Assembly (NCBI GenBank): GCA_027946555.1
Contig: JAPEVC010000115.1
Location: 1-64,000 of the forward strand
Length of the DNA stretch: 64,000 nucleotides
From: Gnomoniopsis sp. IMI 355080
Lineage: Eukaryota; Ascomycota; Sordariomycetes; Diaporthales; Gnomoniaceae
Reading direction: 5' to 3'
Shown: positions 24,580 through 36,283 of the stretch, one piece after another
Numbering within the stretch: position 1 is the first letter of the stretch
Layout of the letters: each line of letters starts with the position of its first letter
Made by a program: the position numbers and the translations under genes
Notes under the pieces: model-generated
Database searches by the model: none
What the model was told of the DNA's origin: nothing
Seen by the model: only the letters and a program-made list of their open reading frames with translations

Positions 24580-25137
24580 TCAGTCATCTTCTGCAGCAGG
24601 CGCAAACGGATTCGCTATCTCCTCACTGCCGTCCGTCGGGGCAATCAGCACAATCATGGTGCCACGCGCCACCGTCAAGCCCAACGGACGCGTCGTCTCG
24701 TTGCCGGCGTCGTCACGCATCGTCTCCTTGACCTCGTCGAGGACCAGATTCATCAGGGGGTCGTAGCCTTTTAGCGTGCCAGTGACTGCGGAAAAACAAA
24801 CCATTGTTAGCACATCGGACAATCATCTCTCGTTGGAAAAGGGGAGAGTAAGAAGGGACTTGGGGAGAGGGGCCGAGAGAAACAGCCCCAAACAAGACAC
24901 CAGGCGCGTACCTTCGCGACCTCCAGCGAACTTGACGCGGATCTCCTTATCCTGATACTTTGACAAGTCTAGAATGTTCTCCTTCTTCGGCCTCTCGCTG
25001 CGCTCTCCTCCCTCCTGGTGTCCATGCCCGCCTCGTCCGCCGCGGTGTCCACCGCCACCGCCGCCGCCGCCGCCACGCCCTCGAAACCCTCCTCGACCGC
25101 CTCCTCGGTGACCGCCTCCTCTGTTGTTATCGGCCAT
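24580..25137 (-). CDS. LSM7: U6 snRNA-associated Sm-like protein LSm7 with RGG leader
   Basis: Two exons: 25137-24912 and 24785-24580, with a 126-nt intron (GTACGC, GCTAACA, CCGCAG), giving 143 aa. Residues 1-45 are a Gly/Arg/His-rich RGG leader that includes an uninterrupted run of nine glycines. The Sm fold follows: Sm1 ILDLSKYQDKEIRVKFAGGR, EVTGTLKGYDPLMNLVLDEV, and Sm2 RPLGLTVARGTMIVLIAP. LSm7 is part of the LSm1-7 ring (cytoplasmic mRNA decapping) and the LSm2-8 ring (U6 snRNP). The Gly/Arg leader lengthens the protein compared with yeast and human LSm7. A run of C on the coding strand (25206-25216) lies in the probable 5' leader. Confidence 0.93.
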
Positions 25138-28100
25138 TGTGGGGGGTAAAAAGGGGCGTTTCGCGTAGTTCTAGTTGGACAGTGGTTGTTCTGCGCGGGG
25201 TTGAAGGGGGGGGGGGTGTTTGTTGCGGGCTGAAGTGTGATTTTAGAATTGAGATTTGAGGTTGTTCAGTGACAAAAAGTTGGGTTAGCTTGATGGAGCT
25301 TGTAGCTTGGAAGAGAAAGCCGCGCCCCGCGTTGCCGCGCCCACTAGCTGGGACCGTTCAAAGTGTCGCCTAGTCTTGGTGTGGGACGTGCCGCCGCTTG
25401 GGCATGGGTACCTGGCCTGGGGGACTCGGAATAAACGCGGGGCAGAGCCGCACTTGGAGCCCTACACGGGGTGCCATTTTTAACTTTGGCGACTTTTTGG
25501 CCTGTGGAAGTGGGCATTGAAGTCAATGGAGACGTGTAGCTGAGAGGCTTTTGACGAGTAATCACAGATTTGGCTCGACATGCTATACGAATACACAATA
25601 CTTTGGCCCTTACCTGCCGTATGGGCTGTCTCATGAAGGCAAGATGCAGCAATGCCACTATGAGCTTTTAAGCCTTCGGCTGGCCGTTAAACGAGAGCTG
25701 AGCGATACTGGCTCGTGTTCGTAACAGCTACCAAGCTATCTACCCAATTAGGTACCTGGACCTTTGGTAATTTGGGCAAATCATCCAGACTCCGAGCAGA
25801 GAAGATTGAATCATAGTAGCCTGTTTCACAAGAGCAAAACGGACAACAGTCTACCCGAGCCGACATGCCATCATTCATAGGTCGCAATACACATTTTATT
25901 TCTGAAGAAGAATGGAAGCTCCTAGGTAGGCTTCGGTTGTGTGTTATCATAGCATGTTTACGTAGCATGTACAGAGTAGGCAATACTCCCAGGACTGTAA
26001 GTCTTGGCTGAAGCGGGAGGATGTTTTCTCTGATTTCTCGCATCCAACGCACAACATCGATAACACAACCGCGTCCTGTCTGGGTCGGGCCTCAAAACTC
26101 TAAATATTTATCGTTCAGATGAACTTTGGATCTCTGGAACGAGCTACGTCATAAGGGACTGCTGGGGTATCGAATTGGATGGGATTCCGTGGGATGTGGA
26201 TGTTTGATGACGAAAGCCGAAACTGTAAATAGCTTCGAGAAGCAATTTGAAAGGTTCTGTGCCCAGCAATTCCGCTGGCGGAGACTGAGCGGTGTTTGGG
26301 GTAAAACTTAGCTACATAGTACTTACTGTACCCGACTAGACCTAATCTTCTGCCGGCTGGGACGAGATGGCGCATGCGACATTCCTACTCTCTTGACAAC
26401 GATCATGGAAAAGTTGAGACCACAGACTCCGCACCAAATTGCGCAGTAAAATAAATGAGAAGGTGTTTTGTTGCTGACAACAATCAACAAGACGTGGTAG
26501 AGCCTCGCCTCGGGATTTGAATTCTGCCTTGACCCCGTTCGACGGGATTTGAACAGTCTGGGCGTAAACGCCACCCAGCAGGATTTCGCCCAAAGCTTAA
26601 ATTCAGCATGGCAAAGATGCAATTTACCATTATTTCCCTTTTTCTGGAGTTGATGTATCATCGTTTGAGAAGACGAAGTTAAATGACCGATACCATTTCG
26701 GGAATTGTGTATATATGACAGCGGGCGACGCAAAGACTTGCCTTTCCGAGGAGGCAGATTGGTGTGATCAATAGAAAAGGAGTGTACTGGACGTAGTACG
26801 TCTTGCACGCAGCCAGGTAGTACGGCGTACTGTACTATGCATGTACGTACTTATTACTGCAGTGCGGGACTATGCGTAAGGATGGAGATTCCAAGCAAAA
26901 ATGTCATAGTGTTAAAGGGGCGCGCGCGCTCGCGGATCCAACCACCCGACGGAGCGGAGCCTGGGAAAGCTACGCCGGATCTCTCCTGTGGGTTGTGGGA
27001 AGCCGAGAGAGCTTTGTCATGGAGGGAGGGACCCCCTGTAGTCTGGACGGGCAATGGTACGATTCCGGCGTCATTCTCCCCCAATCTGTAAACATGGCGG
27101 GGGGCTCGTCGATCGCGAGGACGACGACGGCTTGGGGGAATCTCAGTGCGACCATCCGGGAGGGCGGGATGACATCGTGTCGACTGTCAACTGTTGAGCA
27201 GAGGCACCCGTCCAGGCAAAGTTGTGTGGGGACCTTTTTAAGGTGCCTACTACGCAGTAGGTCCCTCGCACCAGAACCCTATATCGTACGACTTTGGGTT
27301 TGGCTTTTGGCCACAGTCGGCGCGCAGGAGTCGCACTCTAGGGCAGCTTGCAACTATACTTAGAAGTGATGTGCTGCTTAGACGGGGGTATCCTGCCTGG
27401 AGTGTTCCACCGTTACATGTGCTTTGAATTCCGCCGCGGAGCGGCAACCACCCAACCGCTTAGCGAGAGCACGCCTTGGCTTGGGAATCATCTCCGGGCT
27501 CTGCTATAGTGTTGTACGGTACTATATGTGTTGAAGTTGGCAGGAACTAGGGACAGGTAACTAGCTGAGGAGTGTACGTACAGCAGGGCCCCGGCTGCAC
27601 CCACAAACAGCATCGCTCATCCGGTACCTTGGGAGAAATGTGTGCCCGGACCTCCAGCACACACAAGACAGGAAGGAGATGAACAGCAATCTGTGATTCC
27701 CATTTTCTTTTTATTATATTTCCGGGGTGGGGAAAGCAGTCTTGACCTAACGACGCGGATGCGTGCCGCGCGCGAATGCGCGAAGAGAAAAAAAAAAAGG
27801 CCCCCCCCTGCTTATTCTGATGAAAGCCAAGAGAAATACGGAATACTGCCGGCCTGCCCTAAACACTTGCCCTGGTACCTACCTGACACCAAGCTACCTA
27901 GCTACCTTTCTTCCGTCCCTGTCTCTCTCTCTCTCTCTTATACTTGTATTATTGTGGCTCCATTTTCCCTACCTTCCCCGTCCTCGCCTATCCTATCGCC
28001 GCTGGTCCTTGAGACTTTCCGATCCCCCTCGCCCCAGGCCTGTTAGTCCCAGGCATTTGTGAAGCGCCAAAGACCCTGATCTGCTTTCCCACTCCAAAGG

Positions 28101-29094
28101 ACCCTGACGTCCGTGTGTACGGAGTACTCGGTACCTTGGTACTTTATAACCGGGGCTGCCCATCTATATGTACCAGGTTCCCCACACCCAGATGATTCGC
28201 CTCTCTGTGTCTCTGCGACCCCGTCCAATTCTCGTTGCCATACCGGAAGTATATCCAGACATATCTCCCTCGAGAGAATCGACTCCCACTTCCCGTCAAC
28301 TGGGCGCGCGCAACACTGGGTAATATCAGTACATTTGGCCGCGACACCCCACGAGCTGGCCAACATCTGACACGTCCACAGCAGGGACAGAAAGTGAGGG
28401 GCACGGCCAGCGCACGACGAGCTGGCCCGCCTAGCAACTTCGGACTCTTGGCGCCCACAGCTGGCCACTCTGGAAATAATTATATCCATTCGGCTCCTTC
28501 TCTCGTCCTATTGCCGCCGACGCCCGACCCGCCTGCCAGTTGAAACTTGGTTCTCTTCTCAACAAGCCTCACGGCCTCTCATCTCGCCACCTCTCTTTTT
28601 ATTTCCCCGGCTTTCCGTAGCCACTTCACAACACCACCAGACCGTTCCGGGCCCACGCCGATATCCGGACTCTTGTGTTGCTTCGCCAAGAGAGCTACCC
28701 GAGTCGTCGACGTTCTCGAACCCGTCCCATCTCCAAGGGACGCGGCCCTTAGACGTTGCGCCCTGCGCCCTGAGCCCTGCAGTACAGGGCTCGGACTGTT
28801 CCACAGGACATTGTTCGAGACATCACCAAAACGACGCGTCCCATGTGCCGTTAGATGCAGCATTTTGCCAGGCTAGACAAATTCTGCTCCTTTGGAACTA
28901 CTCGACGGCGTCCGCAAATCTGCAAACTTACACGTCACCGCGGAACTTTGGGCCAAAACAGATGCGCGCCACCACGGTCAACACGTTGCCATTGCGGATA
29001 GTTTTCAGGCCAGGTGATCAGTCATTTCCAAACCTTGATTTGTGTGGCTAGCGCCTATCGAGCTCTGGGTCGCCCTCACCACACCACCACCATT
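25138..29094. other. 4-kb gene-poor interval between LSM7 and the Zn2Cys6 gene
   Basis: Divergent intergenic region of nearly 4 kb. It contains a homopolymer G run (25206-25216), ACCTAGGT-type motifs near 25749 and 25921, a hairpin-rich patch at about 26530-26590, an A/C homopolymer junction (27788-27808) and a (CT)n microsatellite (27921-27938). Open frames are short, overlap on opposite strands and show no family motifs. The last kilobase is a plausible long promoter and leader of the Zn2Cys6 gene. Confidence 0.5.
27921..27938. repeat. (CT)n microsatellite
   Basis: Uninterrupted CT dinucleotide repeat within a longer pyrimidine tract, in the gene-poor interval upstream of the Zn2Cys6 gene. 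Confidence 0.85.
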
Positions 29095-30852
29095 ATGGCG
29101 CACCCAGAGCCCCTTACCGCACACGAGCACACCAGTAAGCGGAAGCGCGACTCGGACGACGCTGGCCAGCTGCCTCATGACAGGATACCGCAGCCACCAC
29201 CTCCACAGTCTGGTACGTCAAGGTTTTGTTTGTTCTTCTGTGCAGCATGGTCATCTTCCTTATGATAGAGATGCCCGTGGTTTGTCGCTGATCAGATTAC
29301 AGGCAATGGCGCACATATCAACTATCTAGCTCGCAACCCAGCGAGGATGCAGCTGGTTCAAGGAGACGCTGAGGTCTTTACGGATGTCTTGGGCCTGATC
29401 AGTGACTACGAAGCCGTTTTGAATCGCCGGGAGAGCTTGGCGGCCAACCTGGGCGCAAAGCTCACAGGGCCTAAGCTTGTCAATGCCATGGAGAGATTGT
29501 TCGAGGGGCCCATAACTCTCACCCAGACGGATCCACGCAATGCAGGCCCAGTCACCTGGCTAGATATCGTGCAATTCAGTAAAACTAGCCCGAGTGAATT
29601 CAACCTTACTACGACGGATCGGGGTCGCGTTTGCACATTCTACCTCAACGGGAACCAGGTGGAAATCACCGAGGACGACTGGCGCATGATTGTTAATGGG
29701 ACTTTGGACAGGTTCAACCTCGCTCCATCGCAACCACTTGACGAAGATGAGGATCTAGAGCTCGCAACGGTCGAGATCCTGAACGAGAGGCTGCAAGTCC
29801 TCATCAAAAAGGCCGACGAGGTGGCACGCAAGGCTAGGCAGCTCAACTACCATCTGAGCGGTCGGAAGGCGGCTATCAACTCTCGACGAACCTCTACGCT
29901 CTCGCCGGCAACCCATCACTCTTCCTTTGTCGCCCACAATCAGCCACAGCGTGCGCAATCCTCCCGATCCAACTCGACGTACGACCTCAAGTCCGACCTT
30001 CTACGGCAGTTCGCTACGACGGCTTCTCCACTCGCACGTCCCGGCTCTGCAAGGCTCAATCACGCCTCCCTCTCCCTGCCCTCCACACCCGTGGTTCAGC
30101 AAGGCCAACCTAATAACACTACGAATTCACGGCCCGCGATCCAACCTATCCATGTTTCCCGTGGCTCACCCGCCGCGAGCGCCGAGCCCCAGCCTCCGAA
30201 ATCAGCCACCAAAGACGACGACGACCCCTCGTCCATCCATCGCCCCTTGATCACAGCACGCATCGAGAAGCTCACAAAAGGCGATCCCATCAGCCCGCCG
30301 TGCGACAGGTGTCGACGTCTACGAGTTCAGTGTTTCAAGCACCTGACCGCATGCCAGGGATGCACGAGAAAGCACGCCAAGTGCGCATGGAAGACTGTGA
30401 CGGATGACGAGATTGCTGCGTTGAAGGGCGAGCTGCCGGGGCTAGCTGAGGGCGAGGGGGAGGATGCGTCCATCGGCAGCCGGAGTGGTGGTGGCAACTC
30501 GCCCGATCCACAGTCGGCTAGCTCGGTATCTGTGGCTGAGGTACGGACTTTTGCGCCAACAAACACTGCTGCGCAAAAACACAATATCCCGAATGGCACG
30601 TACGGAGGCATGGGAGGAGGAGTTGGAGGTTTCGGCTCGAGTGGCGGGGACGCTGGTGGACTCAAGGAGCGCTCCTTGCCAGAGTTTGGTTTGCGAGAAA
30701 ATCATCGACCAGGACACCGCGTTGATCACTCCCGACTCAGTCATATGGCCTCCGTGGCGCTGAGCTCGGAGGCGAGGGAACAGCAGCAGCGCGAGCAACA
30801 GCTTCATGCGCAGAACATGATTGCGAGGGGTGAGAGTGTGTCTGGGGAGTAG
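29095..30852 (+). CDS. Zn2Cys6 (GAL4-type) zinc cluster protein, cluster near C-terminal half
   Basis: Two exons: 29095-29212 and 29303-30852 (90-nt intron, GTACGT ... ATTACAG), about 555 aa. The start MAHPEPLTAHEHTSKRKRD lies in a CATT-ATG context. The binuclear zinc cluster has Cys at 373, 376, 383, 390, 393 and 400 (spacing C-x2-C-x6-C-x6-C-x2-C-x6-C), a DNA-binding fold of fungal regulators. It is unusual in sitting in the middle of the protein. The N-terminal part (about 55-185) is a conserved-looking helical region (EVFTDVLGLISDYEAVLNRR ... VNAMERLFEGPITLTQTDP) followed by a Ser/Pro-rich linker. The Gly-rich C-terminus ends with a Q/E-rich coiled segment. No fungal_trans middle-homology domain is visible. 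A transcriptional role is inferred from the cluster; the target is unknown. Confidence 0.85.
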
Positions 30853-32740
30853 GAGGCCTTTCAGCATACTTGGTGGGCCTCGCCATCCTCGCCAGTGATG
30901 ATGTTGAGGTAGACGAGAACGAGAAAAAAACAATTCACTGCTGCTGCACTAAGATGAACCTGATGAGCTTGTCTTGTTCCCGAGAATGTGGCACAGGTCG
31001 GACAAGGCGATGGGCAAGACATACGCAACTTGCGGTCGACCCACCAAGACAGAGAAGACGACGTGGAGACCGTTCCGCCTAGCATGAATGGAGGAGGTTT
31101 AACATTAAAACGATGCCGTTGCGACTGGGCAGGTCGATGTGCCGTGTCCTGACGTCGGCACATCAAGTATTTAGCTATACCCCATATACAAAGTCTTCAT
31201 AACTAAGACGATAGATCTACATCGTCCTTTGGTCCTGAAAAGTCTCAGGACGGTAATAGCTAAATTAATCATCCCACACGATTTGTATCAGCATGCGGTG
31301 ACTGCAGGTGGTGGTCGCAATATCGCTTTCTCGGACGACCTTCCCTTCCCAAAACTCTCGGGGCTGAAGTGACGGTCCTCGTAAGCATGGGCAGTGAGCC
31401 TTGCTCAATAGATATCCGAATATGACTCTCGGCTGCAGATATGGGTTGTCCTGGTCACGTCTTCGCGTCAGCTTTCTTCTACATAAATAAACATGGATCT
31501 GATTTCGGCCCCAGCTCTGCACCGGCGCCCTCTAGGATCCCGCGTTTGGTCTGTACGCCTCAACCAGCAAGGCCCCCGATCCTTGTGCTTCAACAATTCA
31601 GTTTAGCTTGTAGAGGACTTCGTTCATCTACAAGTCCAAAAAAAAGCTTTGCTACCGACAACAGCTAGCGCACTGCTCTTGGGCCAGTCGATTAAGAAGC
31701 TGTTCCTCACGAGCGTTGAGCAGCTCTCTTGAGCAATGTTTACCACGAACAGCTCGATAGTAGCGACAATGTCTTCCCACCTATCAGCTCGTCTACTTGA
31801 ATAAGTCACTTGAGAGAGACAGAGGCATGCTCTGCTTTTTTCTAGTGTCACCTTGCGAGAAATACAGCATATGTGCCTATCAAGGCGTAAGGCCGCGTTC
31901 TATCTATATCTGGGTCAGGCTGCTTTGATCCTCCAGTGCTAATTGCAAATCACAAAACAAATAAATGGATTCCCTGATCATACTTCAGCAGTGACAAATT
32001 GTTGCCTACGAATCCATTCATGTGTTCATAGTTCGGACCTAGTACACTCGAGCAGACCGACTTATGGGCCACAGTTGCCTTTAAGCAAGCAAAGCCATCA
32101 TTGGGAACGCGGTGATCTCTGAGAACGTTCCTGTGGAGGCGAATTTGTCTAAAAAAATACTGAGTAAATTCTCATCTCAAGCTTTTGACTCTGGCTTACA
32201 TCAAAACCTCATTTGTACCCATCACTACCAGGCTATCTAAGTCCCAGATACAACAACCTCAAGTGAGCTACCAACGAATATTCCAGGTAATAGTGCGTAT
32301 TGATATACACAAGAATAGAATTTAAATTATATATTCTGAGTCGAGAGCTCGGATTGACAGAGTAGCCTTAGTACCTACGCAGTTGCCTCGAGCTCATGTA
32401 TGGCGTGGTCTGGGCCGGTATGTATCGCTGTATGTAAGTGGTTGTACCCGTGGCAAAGGCTGAATTGTGTGGTTTAAGGTCTTCAATCTACAGTTTTCTG
32501 CACCCATTGGGGAATATGGCCTAAATAAAACGTGATAGACTTATGAACGGCTAGAGGTCAGAGGCCTACAGAGGATCTTTCACTGCAACGTTCGAACCGT
32601 CCGTGTCGAGGTCAAACTTAAACTTTGGCACTTATCCTGAACATCTATGAGTCGAGTATGACGATCAAATTACTTCATCAGCCCCTTCTCAGACCATTTG
32701 AAACCCTCTTATGAGATTCCTAACGTGTGTGTTGTGATAC

Positions 32741-32752
32741 CTAGGTACCTAG
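32741..32752. repeat. palindrome CTAGGTACCTAG
   Basis: A 12-bp perfect palindrome of the ACCTAGGT motif series, within the gene-poor interval upstream of ASH1. Confidence 0.75.
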
Positions 32753-32931
32753 TGAAGGATGACGCGTCTCCACGCGTTTGGTGATTTAGTGCCCTTCTCC
32801 ATGGAATGAGCCTGCATCCTGCAGACTGTAGAACCTAGAAATATTCCTAGCCAGTTAAATGATAAGATGAAAGCATCCGTGCCTTCCTTCCTGACATGCA
32901 TTTGTCCTGAAGGTGAAGATTCTTGCCCACT

Positions 32932-32949
32932 TAGGTAGGTACCTACCTA
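32932..32949. repeat. 18-bp palindrome of the TAGGTAGG/CCTACCTA type
   Basis: TAGGTAGGTACCTACCTA reads identically on both strands. It lies about 190 bp from the previous palindrome in the same AT-rich interval. Confidence 0.8.
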
Positions 32950-35900
32950 GGCTAGTAAGTGAGCAGCTGCCGGCCCGTCATAATTGTCTATTGGAATACA
33001 TGAAACTTCTAGAAATCATGCCTATCCATTGATGAAATCATCGCAAGTATTTCCATGCGATTATATGTGGAGGTTTTTGTGACATCCTCAGGTCTGACCA
33101 GCCTTGGTAGGAGATGCAGGACTCTCAAGTCTTTGCGGCCTCATATCTGCTAGACTTTCTACACATCGTGCGATAACAATTTCACACCAGAACAATTAAA
33201 TAATCCTAGACTTTTCATCTTGTATTCAAATCAAAGAAATTCAAGTCTTTCTTGTGTATACTCACATCCATGGATTGCACATTGCCCGCATCTTGTGGGT
33301 AGATGTAGCACACCTAGGTGTTGACCCCTCGTTCGACACGGTGACGGTGGCTTTAGCAAAATCGACACAGTGGCAGTAGATACAACAAGCTACTTGGAGG
33401 CATAAAATTGCGAGTTTTGGGAGTCAATCATTATTTAGTGATTGATCCAGGAGACTATTGGTATTATCTCTGCCTCATACATTTCTTCCTCTGCTTGAAG
33501 ATGGTAAGAAGTACCTAGGCACCTGTATTTGTAACGGAACTTTGACACTCAGCCCGTTACAAGCTTTTTAGGTCCTTCGAGCCTGTCAATGTACTTTCTG
33601 CAATAAAATTGCTACGTGAAGGATACATTCTGCTGATAAAACGATTGTATGATAGAAGCTCAAAGACATGTTGTGAAAGTAGTCGCAGCAATGGCATGCA
33701 TGTGAATGTTTTATGCGTGGATGTCCGCAGATGTGGATTCCACTTCGGATTAAGGCAGAGCAGTTACATAGTGTACAGATCAGAGACCCACCACTCTAGT
33801 TGCTAGGTTCTTACAGAGAACACTGTTTCTGTATCTTCACTGTGATTGTAGAGTAAATGCTGAAGGCAACACACGGCCTGGTGCACAGTCGAAAGTTGTA
33901 TCGCTCAAGAGCCCAGGGTTTCGGGGATCTGGCATTCAGGCGAATTCGGATCTCGGATGCTGCTTAACTTGCCATTGCTACCTAAATATAATTGCGCCTC
34001 GTCTTTTCGAGACGTGCACATCAATTGATCCAGCTCCAGGTCTTTCGGGCGTGAATTGCAGAAAAACCTCTACAACTAAGAGTCATGACGATTTCTATCA
34101 GAGTCAGCGCTCCCCGACTCCCACCCTGCACGATCCCTCGACCACAGGCTATAATAGATCCGAAATTCATAGGCTGCGACGAGATGTAAAGAATATAGAG
34201 CATGTGATAAATTTGGACCGTTCTTGAGTCTCTGCGACGCGAAGCGATTGTGCTTTAACAGAATGCGCTTAGGCTGAGGTCAGGGGTTCATATCCGGCAT
34301 GGAGGTCACTCCGACATAATTGCAGCAAATGTACATAACACTTTCTGCTAGTCACTCAAATGATCGAACATACCAACAAGGAAGAATTTGAGCATGTTTT
34401 GATTGGAGTATACTATGTATATGTATCTAAGTCTTTCACTCCAAGATATCGCGTTCTTATGGCTGGGCCAAGCATGAACGCCCGCACCGGTACATGATTT
34501 GACCAAGTATCAAAAAGCAAAGCTTAATAAAAGAGAAACGCATTAAACCCAAGTCAGAGCCGAACAGAAGCATTGATACATCCTTTTTGTGGGTATCAGG
34601 ATAGGCTTGGGTCGGAATGTAAAAGTGATGATGTGATGCGATGTCATACTTGTTAGTGGTACAGGCAGACGAATCTGTCCAGCCAGCATAGGAGCCTGAA
34701 CACTGCTGAAGTATGAACGTTGTAGATATCCTCGAACTTCGAGAACAACATGACAACTTCTTACACCGGCAGCAAGTCTCTATGACAAATCTTTATAGAT
34801 TGTGCCAGTCCAAGGGCCCAATTGTTGTTTAGATATGCAGCACAAGCCTCGACGTCAATCACGAGAGAAGGGCGTTTCACTATTTCGCAAGTTTCCGAGC
34901 ACCTTTAATTTCCCGCTAGGTGCAACATCGTAAAGTACGCCTGGGAAGATGGTCATCATGAAAGAATGCAGTATTCTGGTTTATTCAAAGGTGAGTGACA
35001 GGTGGCCGGACTGCGTTGTTTGGTTCACAACCCTGATCGGTGTGAGAGGGGTAGAGAGACACCTCGGAAGGCAAAATAGTCGCTGGTCGGGTTCCTAGTC
35101 AGAGGTCACGGTGTCGTCGAGCTCGCACAAGACTAGCCTCGCCGGGACCATCCCTAGATAGTATCATGACCTTTGCGCAAACATAACGGTCGACACCGTC
35201 CGGAGAGCATTTCCGACTGGGGAGAAGAGGCCGGTGACCCACTACTGTCCTGCCTAACGACCCGGCCTGTTTTCTTGGACAGGGTCAAAAATATGCCTGG
35301 TCCTCACGGAGATATATCACAGACAGGTGATGTCGGAGCCCGGGAGGGAGATCATTCCTGCCCCGGAGCCACGATTTTCCTTCTCCGGGATAATGAGTAC
35401 GAGTTACTACTCACCAACAGCAAAACAACAGGAGGAAGGAAATAGAGCAGGTTTGTTATCTAGCATCGAAGACAATCAATAACACTTGCTCGCACGACTC
35501 CGTTTAGCCGCCCCAGCAGAGGACATGCAAGAAGGGACCATCCTGAACGCGAGTGTGTAATTTTCCAATTAACGAGGCGTTTGTTCAAGAGTGGTAGCTC
35601 GCATTGTTCCAGCCACCACCAGACCATATAACAGGCCGTGCCCAACAAGCTCTCTCGCATTTCTAATTCTCTCTCTCGATCCATCAACCTTACCTTTCAC
35701 CACCACACATCGTATCACCTCTTGCAGCACTGCACCCACCGATCAGTACCTGCATCCATAACAGCCTGGAAGTACTTACGACGCCCCGGAAGTCTGGAAT
35801 GGTTCATCTTTTGTTGCGCACCATCTACCTCTCGGTGTCCTACTGACGCCCCCCGTCTTCAGACATTCTGGCCCTTGGCGGTCATCTCCCGCCTTTCCTA

Positions 35901-36283
35901 TCCCGAGTTAATTAGCCATTCCTCCTGTCATCCCTCGGAACACGTTGACAGGGCCAGCGGCGAGCTGTCGGGAGTGTGAGAGAGGCCTGACTAAGCCTTG
36001 TGGGCACTTTTGCCTGTTGCAAGCGAACCTCAGCTTTGTTAGAGCACTCAACCTCGCATCCGAGCAACAGCGCTTAAACAACTTCCCTCTCCTTTCCCAC
36101 GCACCTCCGGATCCCCGTCCAAACTTACCTCCCCCATACAGCCGCGTCTCAACCTGGCCAATTCGAGACTGCGCATCAACATCGACCATCCGGACGCGTC
36201 AAATTCATCAGCGGATCCGTCTTTGCTTGTTCTAATTTTTTATTTTTCCATTCTGTCGCGTTCACCGGCGACTATCAGTGAAC

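Larger units (their letters stand above)
30853..36283. other. 5.4-kb gene-poor interval upstream of ASH1
   Basis: A long non-coding stretch, AT-richer than the genes between about 31.9 and 34.9 kb, where long open frames nearly vanish on both strands. It carries several ACCTAGGT-type palindromes (32741-32752, 32932-32949, 33312-33320, 33512-33520). The last 600 nt (about 35640-36280) are pyrimidine-rich and probably the promoter and leader of the ASH1-type gene. I found no transposon protein, terminal repeats or tRNA. Confidence 0.5.

Noticed and set aside
26520..26600. Minus-strand GTTCAAATCCC, a perfect-looking tRNA B-box core
   Set aside because: The sequence upstream cannot form a D-arm or a 7-base anticodon loop. 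The central part instead makes a CTGGG/CCCAG hairpin with an inner GCGT/ACGC stem, and the T-stem has a mismatch. Not called a tRNA.
34230..34310. GGGGTTCATATCCGGC resembling a tRNA T-arm
   Set aside because: The would-be T-stem does not pair and no cloverleaf can be drawn.
30853..36283. Transposable element in the large gap
   Set aside because: I found no reverse transcriptase, transposase or integrase motif, and no long terminal direct or inverted repeats by eye.
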